Assembly: GCA_005888335.1 (NCBI GenBank)
Contig: VAWY01000185.1
Span: forward strand, 1-16,484
Length of the DNA: 16,484 bases
Reading direction: 5' to 3'
Source of the DNA: Actinomycetota bacterium
GTDB lineage: Bacteria > Actinomycetota > Thermoleophilia > Solirubrobacterales > Solirubrobacteraceae
The translations under genes and the position numbers were made by a program. Of the stretch, positions 6,911 to 14,125 are shown piece after piece (the first letter of the stretch is position 1; each line of letters starts with the position of its first letter). The notes under the pieces are model-generated. The model did no database searches and was not told where the DNA came from. It was given only the letters and a program-made list of their open reading frames with translations.

Positions 6911-7711
6911 CTACGCGACTTCCTTGCGCAGCTCGGGATTCGGCTCGGCCTTCAGCCACGGCGGGGCGGTCGTCCCGAGCTTGGCGACGAGGTACAGGTG
7001 TGCGCCGATCAGCGCGACGATCGCCCCGGGCACGAGCAGCATGTGGATCGCGTAGAACCGCGACAGCGTCGTCGCCCCGAACCCGGGCCCGGCGAGCAGG
7101 AAGTCGGCCAGGTACGGGCCGACGAACGGGCCGGTGCCGTTGATGTTCATGGCCACGATCGTCGCCCAGTAGGAGCGCTGGTCGAACGGCAGCAGGTAGC
7201 CGGTGAGCGACATGACCAGCGTCAGCACGACCAGGATCACGCCGATGACCCAGTTGAGCTCGCGCGGGTACTTGTAGGCGCCGAAGAAGAACGTCCGCGC
7301 CATGTGGAGGAAGACGAGGATGACCATCACCGTCGAGCCCCACTTGTGCATGCCGCGGACGAACTCGCCGAGGAAGGCCTCGTTGGTGATGAAGCGCGCC
7401 GACTCGTAGGCCCGCGTCGGGGACGGGTCGTAGTACATGGCCAGGAACACGCCAGTGACGGCCTGGTTGAGGAAGGCGAACATCGTCGCCGAGCCCAGCG
7501 TGTAGAACCAGTTGGTCCCCTTGGGGACCTTGCGGAACATCATCCAGCGCGCGCCGCCCGACAGCGACGTGCGCTCGTCGACCCAGTCGACCGCGGTGAT
7601 GCCCGCTTCCTTGGCCGTCTCGATGGGCCCCTTGGGCGGCGCCTCCTCCGGGCGCCGCGGCGCCGGCTTGAGCTGGTCGGGGATCGGAGGTGCGGGGAGC
7701 TTGAGCTTCAT
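6911..7711 (-). CDS. qcrB: Menaquinol:cytochrome c reductase cytochrome b subunit (b6-type)
   Basis: 266 residues from ATG 7711. Integral membrane diheme cytochrome b, N-terminal half (b6-like, four helices). Haem ligands are visible in pairs: His122 and His136 (GMHKWGS to FLHMARTF), and His223 and His238 (AIHMLLV to GAHLYLV). The first pair has 13 residues between and the second 14; the 14 spacing is the b6 type rather than the mitochondrial type. GYLLPFDQRSYWAT (171-184) is a strong family motif. The first 55 or so residues are a Pro/Lys/Glu-rich cytoplasmic extension not needed for the core. The frame is open upstream, but the ATG at 7711 lies 2 bases after the qcrA stop and begins the basic MKLKLPAPPIPDQ stretch, so I prefer it. 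The rest of the cytochrome b is in qcrC. Confidence 0.95.
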   Translation of the reverse strand: MKLKLPAPPIPDQLKPAPRRPEEAPPKGPIETAKEAGITAVDWVDERTSLSGGARWMMFRKVPKGTNWFYTLGSATMFAFLNQAVTGVFLAMYYDPSPTRAYESARFITNEAFLGEFVRGMHKWGSTVMVILVFLHMARTFFFGAYKYPRELNWVIGVILVVLTLVMSLTGYLLPFDQRSYWATIVAMNINGTGPFVGPYLADFLLAGPGFGATTLSRFYAIHMLLVPGAIVALIGAHLYLVAKLGTTAPPWLKAEPNPELRKEVA

Positions 7712-7713
7712 GG

Positions 7714-8397
7714 CTACTGGGGAGGCAGCTTGCGCTGCGTGGGACGGGACGGATAGAGGTACTGGCCGATGCCGTCGAGGTCCTCGCCCGGATACCGGGG
7801 CGAGAAGCGCTTGAGCTCGGAGTTGACGCTGAAGCGCGGGCCGACCTGGACGCGGCCGTTGACGATGCGCGTGTAGAAGCGGTCCAGGGGGCGGACCGGC
7901 GGCCCGCCGACGCGCTGGCCGAGCGCGTCGTAGACGCCGCCGTGGCACGGGCAGATGAAGCGCTGCGCCGCCGCCGTGTAGCGCACGGGGCACCCGAGGT
8001 GCATGCAGCGCGTCGAGATCGCGATGAACTGCCCGTACTGCTCGGGCTTCTGGACCGGGCCGTCGAACCGCGGGTTGTGCTTGCGGATGTAGGCGGTGGT
8101 CTTGCCCGCCTCGCCGATGCCGGGCGTCTCGCTGAAGATCCGGGGGACGTAGGTGTCGGCGTTGAAGTCAGCGACCGCTCCGACGTCCTCCCAGCGCACC
8201 GGCTCCTTCTCGAACAGCGGACCGAGGGCGAAGCCCAGCGCGGGCAGCAGGAACGCCGAGGCGGCGACCGCGCCGGCGGTGTGGGCCGTGCCGGTCATGA
8301 ACCGCCGCCGCGTGACGGTCTCGCCCTCGAAGGCGCCGGGGATGCCCCGGTCGGCGGTGTACTTGGACTTCGTGCGGCGGCGCGGATCGTCTGGCAT
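7714..8397 (-). CDS. qcrA: Rieske iron-sulfur subunit of menaquinol:cytochrome c reductase
   Basis: 227 residues. It carries the [2Fe-2S] cluster that takes electrons from menaquinol at the Qo site. The N-terminus has a twin-arginine signal-anchor (T29-R-R-R-F-M34) followed by a hydrophobic stretch to about 61, so the folded protein is probably inserted by the TatAC system coded at 1128-2374. Cluster box I is CMHLGC (131-136) and box II CPCHGGVYD (149-157). By analogy the ligands are Cys131, His133, Cys149 and His152, with Cys136-Cys151 as the disulfide. The box II Ser of classical proteins (CPCHGS) is Gly154 here, which removes a hydrogen bond to the cluster and is expected to lower its potential, in keeping with menaquinol as donor. 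Tyr156 is kept. ATG 8397 is 17 bases after the stop of the upstream small gene; qcrB follows after 2 bases. Confidence 0.96.
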   Translation of the reverse strand: MPDDPRRRTKSKYTADRGIPGAFEGETVTRRRFMTGTAHTAGAVAASAFLLPALGFALGPLFEKEPVRWEDVGAVADFNADTYVPRIFSETPGIGEAGKTTAYIRKHNPRFDGPVQKPEQYGQFIAISTRCMHLGCPVRYTAAAQRFICPCHGGVYDALGQRVGGPPVRPLDRFYTRIVNGRVQVGPRFSVNSELKRFSPRYPGEDLDGIGQYLYPSRPTQRKLPPQ

Positions 8398-8414
8398 TCC
8401 AGCCAGACATTCAA

Positions 8415-8798
8415 TCAGCCCGGAGGCTCGTTTTGCCGCGCCATGGCGCCATCGGCACGCCGGGCCAATCGCGCCCAGGCCGCCTCGGCGCGTGCCGGAT
8501 CGGCGTCGACCTGCGCCTGGGCGCAGTGCGAGATGACCTCGGCCAGCGCCGCGATCCCGTCGAGGTCGCCCGCGGCGGCCAGGCGCTCGAGCCCGAGCGC
8601 GTAGAGGCGGTCGCCGGCCAGCAGCGCGAGGTCCGGCTCGGCCCCGGTCACCACGCGCGGATCGCCCGCGTGCAGGCGCTGGCCCTCGCGAACCGCGGCG
8701 ACGTGCAGCGGGCCGTCGTCGGCGCCGCCGCCGGGCCCCAGGGCCGCGGCGACCAGGCCGCCCTCGGCGGCCAGGACGTCACGGAGCCGCTCGGTCAC
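8415..8798 (-). CDS. Small unknown protein, locally prenyl-synthase-like, lacking catalytic Asp motifs
   Basis: 127 residues from GTG 8798, which overlaps the hemL stop as GTGA, so the start is set by coupling. It is mostly alpha-helical, with no signal or membrane segment. I do not recognise the family. The stretch LALLAGDRLYALGLERL (57-73), then AAAGDLDGIAALAE (74-87), lines up with the helix after the first catalytic motif of the polyprenyl synthase in this same window (MAVAVGDLLFSRAFAEL, from residue 114). The shared pattern is A-x-x-x-G-D-x-L, then later L-(A/S)-E. The DDxxD motifs are absent, so it cannot be a working synthase alone. It may be a truncated, non-catalytic relative, possibly a partner subunit, or the likeness may be chance. 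It lies between hemL and qcrA in the long operon. Confidence 0.8.
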   Translation of the reverse strand: MTERLRDVLAAEGGLVAAALGPGGGADDGPLHVAAVREGQRLHAGDPRVVTGAEPDLALLAGDRLYALGLERLAAAGDLDGIAALAEVISHCAQAQVDADPARAEAAWARLARRADGAMARQNEPPG

Positions 8799-10105
8799 GC
8801 CACCTCCGCGAAGGCCGCCGCCGCGGCCTCGACCGTGCGCTCGACGAGCTCCGGGCCGTGGGCGAGCGACGGGAACCACGCCTCGAACTGCGACGGCGGC
8901 GCGTAGACGCCGCGGGCCAGCAGCGCGCGGCACCAGGCGCCGTAGGCCTCGGTGTCGCAGGCCCGGGCGTCGGCGTACGAGCGCACCGGGCGGTCGGTGA
9001 AGAACGGCGTCACCAGGCCGCGCACGGACACCACCTGCACCGGGCGGTCGCCCGCCGCCTCGCGAAGGCCGGAGGCCAGCGCCTCGGTCGTCGCGTTCAG
9101 CCGCGCGTAGGCGGCCTCGTCGAGCAGCGCCAGCGTCGCGCGCCCGGCCGCGACCGCGAGCGGGTTGCCGCTCAGCGTGCCCGCCTGGTAGACGTCGCCG
9201 GCCGGCGCGATGCGCTCCATCAGCGAGCGTGGCCCGCCGTAGGCCGCGGCGGGCAGCCCGCCGCCGATGACCTTGCCCATCACGACGAGGTCGGGCACCA
9301 CGCCGGTGAGCTCCTGCGCCCCGCCGCGCGCGACGCGAAAGCCCGTGATGACCTCGTCGAAGACGAGCAGCGCGCCCGTCGAGGTCGCCCGCTCGCGCAG
9401 GTGCTCGAGGAAGCCCTCGGCGGGCGGCACGAGGCCCATGTTCGCCGGGTAGGGCTCCGCGAGCACGGCGGCGAACTCGTGCTCGTCGAACGCCGCGCTG
9501 ACCGCGGCGACGTCGTTCCAGGGCACGATCACCGTGTCGGCGGTCGTCGCCGCCGGGACGCCGGGGCTGGCGGGCAGCGCCGCCGTGGCCAGCCCGCTGC
9601 CCGCCTCGGCGAGCAGTCCGTCGACGTGGCCGTGGTAGGCGCCGGCGAACTTGAGCAGCTTGTCGCGGCCGGTCGCCGCGCGGGCGAGCCGGATGACGCT
9701 CATCGTGGCCTCGGTCCCGCTCGAGGTCATCCGCACCATCTCGACGGCCGGCATCCGCCGCGCGACCTCCTCGGCGAGCTCGACCTCCGCCGCGGTCGGC
9801 GCGCCGAAGCTCGTGCCGTGCGCGGCCGCGTCGGCGACCGCGGCGAGGATGTCGGGGTGGGCGTGGCCGTGGATCAGCGGCCCCCACGAGCAGACCCAGT
9901 CGACGTAGCGGTTGCCGTCGACGTCGACGAGCTCGGCGCCCTGGCCGCGGTCGACGAAGACCGGGTCGCGGCCGATGGCGCGCATCGCCCGCACGGGCGA
10001 GTTCACGCCGCCCGGGAGGACCCGGACGGCGCGCGCGTAGAGCTCGGCCGATCGCCGGTCGGTCAGCGAGGAGATCGCCGGACGGCGTCGCTCATCTGCC
10101 GCCAC
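8795..10105 (-). CDS. hemL: Glutamate-1-semialdehyde 2,1-aminomutase HemL
   Basis: 436 residues. A PLP enzyme that turns glutamate-1-semialdehyde into 5-aminolevulinate, the entry to tetrapyrrole synthesis by the C5 route. Motifs: PGGVNSPVRAM (31-41), CSWGPLIHGHAHP (72-84), SSGTEATMSVIRLAR (128-142), AYHGHVDGLL (156-165), the PLP phosphate/ring-contact FDEVITGFR (249-257), the Schiff-base lysine Lys278 in VMGKVIGGGLP, and GTLSGNPLA (309-317). The length agrees with the family (about 425-440). I chose GTG 10105 because a GAAGGAG Shine-Dalgarno sequence lies upstream and the N-terminus fits; the frame is open back into the preceding gene, but family likeness begins only at about residue 18. The gap after the siroheme decarboxylase-like gene is 19 bases. 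The stop overlaps the next small gene. Confidence 0.95.
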   Translation of the reverse strand: MAADERRRPAISSLTDRRSAELYARAVRVLPGGVNSPVRAMRAIGRDPVFVDRGQGAELVDVDGNRYVDWVCSWGPLIHGHAHPDILAAVADAAAHGTSFGAPTAAEVELAEEVARRMPAVEMVRMTSSGTEATMSVIRLARAATGRDKLLKFAGAYHGHVDGLLAEAGSGLATAALPASPGVPAATTADTVIVPWNDVAAVSAAFDEHEFAAVLAEPYPANMGLVPPAEGFLEHLRERATSTGALLVFDEVITGFRVARGGAQELTGVVPDLVVMGKVIGGGLPAAAYGGPRSLMERIAPAGDVYQAGTLSGNPLAVAAGRATLALLDEAAYARLNATTEALASGLREAAGDRPVQVVSVRGLVTPFFTDRPVRSYADARACDTEAYGAWCRALLARGVYAPPSQFEAWFPSLAHGPELVERTVEAAAAAFAEVA

Positions 10106-10119
10106 GGGTGCGGCGTGAT

Positions 10120-10126
10120 CTCCTTC
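10120..10126 (-). promoter_or_regulatory. Ribosome binding site of hemL
   Basis: The minus strand reads GAAGGAG here, a near-perfect complement of the 16S 3' end. It overlaps the stop codon of the preceding gene (TGAAGGAG) and lies 14 bases before the GTG at 10105, a little longer than ideal. It is one of the few clear Shine-Dalgarno sequences in the window and supports the GTG start. Confidence 0.5.
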
Positions 10127-11195
10127 AAAGGCCGGCGTGCTCGCGCTCCCAGCGCTTGTAGTCGTCGGTGAAGTACAAGAGGCGGATCTTCTTGAACTCG
10201 GTGGACGAGTACAGCGTGGCACGCTCGCCGATGCCCGTGTCGGCCGCGATCGCGTCGAGGATCGCGTCGCACTCCTCCTTGGAGCGGCCGTGGGCCATGG
10301 TGAAGACCGAGTAGGGCCAGTCCTGGTAGGTCGGGCGCTGGTAGCAGTGGGAGATGCCGCGGAAGGCGGCCATGCGCGGGCCGATCTCGGCGATCTTGTC
10401 GTCGGGCACGCGCCAGACGCCCATGCCGTTGGCGCTGAAGCCCGCGCGGCGGTGGAAGAGGATCGCGGCGACGCGGCGCAGGATCCCGCGGTCCTGCATC
10501 CCGAGCAGGTGCTCGATGAGCGCGTCCTGCGTCATGCCGAGCTCGGCCGCCGCGGGCGCGTAGGGCTCGGCGATGACGGGCAGGTCGCCCTGCGTAGCGC
10601 GGATGACCGCGCGGTCGAGCTCGTCGAAGGGGACCTTCTCGACCGGCGCCGGCACGACCTCCTCGGCGGCCACGGCGAGCGCGTCGGTGCCGCGCTCCAT
10701 CTCGAGGTCCATGCGAATCTTGAACAGCTTGAGCGTGGGCAGCTGGCGCACGGAATCGGCGCCGGCCTCGCGCTGCAGGACCTCGAGCGTCCCGTCGAGG
10801 CCGAGCTTGGAGTCCTCCTCGACCGCGATCGTGAACCACATGTTGAAGTCGTGGTTGCGCAGGTAGTTGTGCGAGACGCCGGGGTGCGCGTTGACGATCT
10901 TGGCCGCCCGCCACGGGTTCTCCGGGTCGACGCGCGCGGCGACGAGCATCGACTCGTAGCCCAGGGCGCGCGTGTCGAAGATCGGCGTCACCTGGCGGAT
11001 GATCCGGGCGTCGAGCAGCTCCTGGACGCGGCACAGGACATCGGACTCCGCGACGGCGAGCTCGCGGGCGACGGCTGCGTACGGGCGCGGCTCGATCGGG
11101 AAGCGGCCCTGCATCAGGTTGAGCAGGCGCTTGTCGTTCTCGTTGAGGGGCACGGCGGCGCCGCCCTTGCGGCTCCGGACCTTCAGGTGAGCCAT
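10125..11195 (-). CDS. Two-module siroheme decarboxylase-like protein (AhbA-AhbB/NirDL-type fusion, Lrp/AsnC fold)
   Basis: 356 residues made of two Lrp/AsnC-like modules. Module 1 has a winged helix at about 16-70 ([20 protein letters not shown]) and an AsnC-like domain to about 165, with SHNYLRN (108-114) followed by HDFNMWFTI. Module 2 runs from about 188 to 352, with a winged helix ([17 protein letters not shown]) and [23 protein letters not shown] split over 282-304. These signatures match AhbA/NirD- and AhbB/NirL-type siroheme decarboxylases, which remove the acetate carboxyls of siroheme to give 12,18-didecarboxysiroheme for alternative heme or heme d1 synthesis. The family is often mislabelled as an Lrp regulator. 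The position between hemB and hemL supports a tetrapyrrole role, though a heme-sensing regulator is not excluded. ATG 11195 overlaps the hemB 3' end by 13 bases, with AAGGA at 11205-11209 as ribosome binding site. GTG 11153 is an alternative. Confidence 0.85.
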   Translation of the reverse strand: MAHLKVRSRKGGAAVPLNENDKRLLNLMQGRFPIEPRPYAAVARELAVAESDVLCRVQELLDARIIRQVTPIFDTRALGYESMLVAARVDPENPWRAAKIVNAHPGVSHNYLRNHDFNMWFTIAVEEDSKLGLDGTLEVLQREAGADSVRQLPTLKLFKIRMDLEMERGTDALAVAAEEVVPAPVEKVPFDELDRAVIRATQGDLPVIAEPYAPAAAELGMTQDALIEHLLGMQDRGILRRVAAILFHRRAGFSANGMGVWRVPDDKIAEIGPRMAAFRGISHCYQRPTYQDWPYSVFTMAHGRSKEECDAILDAIAADTGIGERATLYSSTEFKKIRLLYFTDDYKRWEREHAGL

Positions 11196-12122
11196 TGGGC
11201 GGCGTCCTTCGCGAAGTAGGTGATGACGATGTCGGCGCCGGCGCGCCGGATGGAGAGAAGCGACTCGAGCGCGGCGGCGCGCTCGTCGAGCATGCCGGCG
11301 GCCGCGGCGGCCTTGACCATCGCGTACTCGCCGGAGACGTGGTAGGCGGCCAGCGGGAGAAGCGTGCGCTCCTTGAGGCGGGCGAGCACGTCGAGGTAGG
11401 GCAGCGCCGGCTTGACCATGATCGCGTCGGCGCCCTCCTCGACGTCGAGCAGCGCCTCGCGGATGGCCTCGTCGCCGTTGGCGGGATCCATCTGGTAGGC
11501 GCGCCGGTCGCCGAAGGCCGGGGCGGAATCGGCCGCCTCGCGGAACGGGCCGTAGAAGGCGGAGGCGAACTTCGCGCTGTAGGCGAGGATCGCGGTGTCG
11601 CCGAACCCCTCGGCGTCGAGCTCGGCGCGGATCGCCCCGACGCGGCCGTCCATCATGTCGCTCGGCGCGACGATGTCCGCGCCGGCGCGCGCATGGGAGA
11701 TCGCGGTGCGCGCGAGCAGGTCGACGGAGCTGTCGTTGTCGACGCTGCCGTCCTCGCGCAGCAGCCCGCAGTGGCCGTGGCTCGTGTACTCGCACAGGCA
11801 GACGTCCGTGATGACCAGAAGCTCGGGGTGCGCGGCCTTCAGCGCGCGGACGGCGAGCTGGACGATGCCCTCGTCGTCGTAGGCGCCGGTGCCCTCCGGG
11901 TCCTTGGCGTCCGGGATCCCGAAGAGCAGGACCGCCGGGACGCCGGCCGCGCGGGCCGCTCCCGCCTCCTCGACGAGCGCGTCGATCGACACGGCCGTCC
12001 AGCCCGGCCTCGACGAAGAGCGGCAGCACGAGGTGCTCCGGCCCGAGGTGCGTCTCGCGCACGAGGTCGCGAAGGACGGGCGTACGGCGCAGGCGGCGCA
12101 GCCGTGTGGCGGGGTACGGCAC
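11183..12122 (-). CDS. hemB: Delta-aminolevulinic acid dehydratase HemB, reading frame broken near 5' end
   Basis: Porphobilinogen synthase joins two 5-aminolevulinates. The N-terminal 43 or so residues ([19 protein letters not shown], then [15 protein letters not shown]) are in one frame, from GTG 12122 to about 11994. The remainder ([20 protein letters not shown] onward) is in another frame from about 11992. Catalytic features are all in the second part: the metal-binding Cys region [30 protein letters not shown] with one active-site lysine, and [10 protein letters not shown] with the Schiff-base lysine. At the junction the conserved segment that normally reads like 'REPI..MPGV.R' is missing, so this is a deletion of about a dozen codons that is not a multiple of three, not a single extra base. 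Either the assembly is wrong or the gene is damaged. A start inside the second frame (e.g. GTG 11992) would give a protein without the N-terminal arm. Confidence 0.85.
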
Positions 12123-12135
12123 GCAGACAAGGGTA
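12123..12135 (-). promoter_or_regulatory. Candidate leaderless promoter of hemB
   Basis: The minus strand has TACCCT (plus 12130-12135), a TAnnnT-type -10 hexamer, ending exactly 7 bases before GTG 12122. This is the same spacing as at tatA, and no Shine-Dalgarno sequence lies before the start. The 74-base gap to the acetyltransferase gene is the largest break in the minus-strand run, so this is the best candidate for the start of the hem-qcr-men transcript. No standard -35 is seen. Confidence 0.4.
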
Positions 12136-12196
12136 GTGAGGCGCGTGCCGCCTGAGACTGCGTGTTCTTGCAGAAGACGCGCGGAACTCGCGCAGC

Positions 12197-12784
12197 TCAG
12201 CGAGCGTCGTACTCCTCGACGGTGATCGCGAACAGGTCGTGGTCGCGCCACGCGCCGTCGAGGCGCAGGTAGCGCGGCGAGAAACCCTCGTGGCGGAAGC
12301 CGTTCTTCTCGAGGACGCGGCGCGACCGCGCGTTGCGGGGCATGACGGCGGCCTGGACGCGGTGCAGGCGACAGGGGCCGAACGCGAAGCGCAGCGCGAG
12401 CCCGACCGCCTCCGTGGCGTAGCCGCGGCCGCCGACGGCCTCGTCGACGAAGTAGCCCAGCGTCGCGTTCTCCCATGCGCCGCGGACCACGTTGGCGAGC
12501 GCGATCCGCCCGCGCATCACGCCGGCCGGCCGCTCGACGATCGCGAACGCGTAGGTGCGGTCGGCGGCCCACTCCTGGCGGTCCCGTTCGATCTCCGCCC
12601 GCTGGCCCGCGGCGGTGAAGAAGCCGCCAGAGCGGCGCGGCTCCCACGGCCCGAGGAACGTCCGGTTGCGCGTGCGCAGGTCGGTCAGCTCGGCCACGTC
12701 GCCGGGCCCAAACGCGCGCAGCGCGACCGTCTCGCCGGTCACGCGATCGGAGATCCCGAGGCTCATCGGGGCGAAGCGTCGCAC
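12197..12784 (-). CDS. RimJ/RimL-type GNAT N-acetyltransferase
   Basis: 195 residues from GTG 12784, directly after the stop of the permease gene with no gap; ATG 12766 is an alternative. The GNAT fold is visible: the early beta strand ETVALRAFGPGDVAELTDLR (18-37), then WEPRRSGG and a helix, then GRIALANVVRGAWENATLGYF. The acetyl-CoA pyrophosphate loop is VDEAVGGRGYATEA (the R/Q-x-x-G-x-A/G type), and the signature VMPRNARSRRVLEKNGFRHEG follows the RimJ/RimL pattern NxxSxxVLEKxGF. The C-terminus WRDHDLFAITVEEY is also typical. Such enzymes acetylate the alpha-amino group of ribosomal or other proteins, or small substrates; the substrate cannot be told here. Operon context with a permease gives no firm hint. 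Confidence 0.9.
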   Translation of the reverse strand: MRRFAPMSLGISDRVTGETVALRAFGPGDVAELTDLRTRNRTFLGPWEPRRSGGFFTAAGQRAEIERDRQEWAADRTYAFAIVERPAGVMRGRIALANVVRGAWENATLGYFVDEAVGGRGYATEAVGLALRFAFGPCRLHRVQAAVMPRNARSRRVLEKNGFRHEGFSPRYLRLDGAWRDHDLFAITVEEYDAR

Positions 12785-14125
12785 CTATCGGCGCGTGACC
12801 AGCGGCGAGCCGAGCGGCGCGCCGCAGACCCGGCAGAACGCGTCCCCGCGGGCCGCCGGCGTGCCGCACTCCGGGCACGCGGGCGGCGGCTGCGCGGCGC
12901 GCACGCCGGACAGCGGGCTGTCGACGCCCCACGGCTCGAGGACGAGGTGGCGGCGCAGGTACTCCGCGGTCTCGCGCGCGACCGCGGCGAGCGGGAGCGA
13001 GATCAGGGCCCCCAGCACGCCGTAGGTCTCGCCGCCGAGCAGCAGGGCGAAGATGACGAGCAGCGGGTTGATGCGCAGCGTGTGCCCGAAGATCTGCGGG
13101 GCCACGACGTGGCCCTCGATCTGCTGCAGCGCGATGAAGAGCAGCGCCACCCACACCGCCGTCAGCGGGTCCTGGAAGAGCGCGACGATCACCGGAGGCA
13201 GCCCGCCGAGGATCGGGCCGACGAACGGCACGAGCTCCATCAGCCCGAAGAAGATCCCGAAGGCCAGCGCGTAGTCGTCGCCCTGGGCGAAGATGCCGAG
13301 CTTGCCGTAGACGAACAGGCCGAGCCCCGCTCCGGTGCCCATGGCGAAGCTGAACAGCAGCTGGCCGCGCACGTAGCCGGCGACCGCGCGCTGCACGCGG
13401 ATCGGGTAGTCGTCCTCGGGCGTGCCGTCGCCGGGCGGCATGACACGCCGCACCAGCGCGCCGAGCCGCTCCCCGTAGAGGAGCATGTAGATCGACAGCA
13501 CCACCACGAGAATCAGCCCGAGCGACGCGGTGACGATCGTGCGCAGCAGGTCGGTGGCGGTGGACGCGATGTCGTTGCTCGCCGCGCCGAGCTTCTCGGC
13601 CAGCGTCTGCACCGCGGTCTCGCCCTGGCGCTTGATCTCGACGTGGATGCCCTTGTCGTCGAAGGTGCGCTGGAGGTCGGCGAGCGACTGGTTGGCCGAG
13701 TCGACGAGCCGGGGGACGTCGTTGGAGAGCTTCTGGGCCTGGTCGGCGATCGGGTTGGCCAGCAGGAACCCGACGCCGGTCAGCGTGACGAGCAGGCCGG
13801 CGTAGACCGTGGCGACCGCCAGACCGCGCGGCAGGCGCCCGTGGCGCTGGAAGAAGCTGACCAGCGGGTTGAGGATCAGCGCGACGACCGCGGCGACGAC
13901 GAAGACGAGCAGGACCACGCCGGCCGCCTTGGCGACGATCCACAGCGCGACGATCGCCAGCGGCAGCGTGACGAGCTGGACCCAGCGCGGGACCACGACC
14001 GGCTCGACCTGCGCGGGCGGCGGCCGGTTGTCGAGCGGGTCGTGCTCGCCGAACTCGTCGTCTCGTCGCGGCGGCTCGGGATCCCCCTCGGGGAACTCGT
14101 CGTCCGGCTGGCGCTCATCCGTCAT
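12785..14125 (-). CDS. AI-2E family (PerM/UPF0118) membrane transporter with C-terminal zinc ribbon
   Basis: 446 residues from ATG 14125. An acidic, Pro-rich cytoplasmic N-terminus (about 1-44) precedes paired membrane segments at about 46-85 and 95-120. A soluble middle region (about 125-205, with SNDVPRLVDSANQSLADL) and then five or so more membrane helices follow. Family signature stretches are GIFFGLMELVPFVGPILGGLPPVIVALF and IEGHVVAPQIFGHTLRINPLLVIFALLLGGETYGVLGALISLPLAA. Members export small molecules such as autoinducer-2 or act as sodium/proton antiporters; most remain uncharacterised. Unusual is the C-terminal extension with Cys417-x2-Cys420 and Cys431-x2-Cys434 (CPECG and CRVCG), a zinc ribbon on the cytoplasmic side. 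The gene starts 24 bases from the divergent phosphoesterase. Confidence 0.92.
   Translation of the reverse strand: MTDERQPDDEFPEGDPEPPRRDDEFGEHDPLDNRPPPAQVEPVVVPRWVQLVTLPLAIVALWIVAKAAGVVLLVFVVAAVVALILNPLVSFFQRHGRLPRGLAVATVYAGLLVTLTGVGFLLANPIADQAQKLSNDVPRLVDSANQSLADLQRTFDDKGIHVEIKRQGETAVQTLAEKLGAASNDIASTATDLLRTIVTASLGLILVVVLSIYMLLYGERLGALVRRVMPPGDGTPEDDYPIRVQRAVAGYVRGQLLFSFAMGTGAGLGLFVYGKLGIFAQGDDYALAFGIFFGLMELVPFVGPILGGLPPVIVALFQDPLTAVWVALLFIALQQIEGHVVAPQIFGHTLRINPLLVIFALLLGGETYGVLGALISLPLAAVARETAEYLRRHLVLEPWGVDSPLSGVRAAQPPPACPECGTPAARGDAFCRVCGAPLGSPLVTRR

Noticed and set aside
5370..7343. A 657-codon frame ending with menG
   Set aside because: Only the last 242 residues match the methyltransferase; the rest is antisense-free but out of frame with qcrC and qcrB and has no domain.
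10125..11195. Plain Lrp/AsnC transcription regulator
   Set aside because: The two unlike modules carry the SHNYLRN and SHCYQRP signatures of siroheme decarboxylases and lie in a heme cluster. A regulator role is kept only as a lesser alternative.
11196..13943. Upstream extension of the siroheme decarboxylase-like frame
   Set aside because: The same frame is open by chance through hemB, the acetyltransferase and the permease. Only the short piece at about 11994-12122 is real, as the hemB N-terminus.
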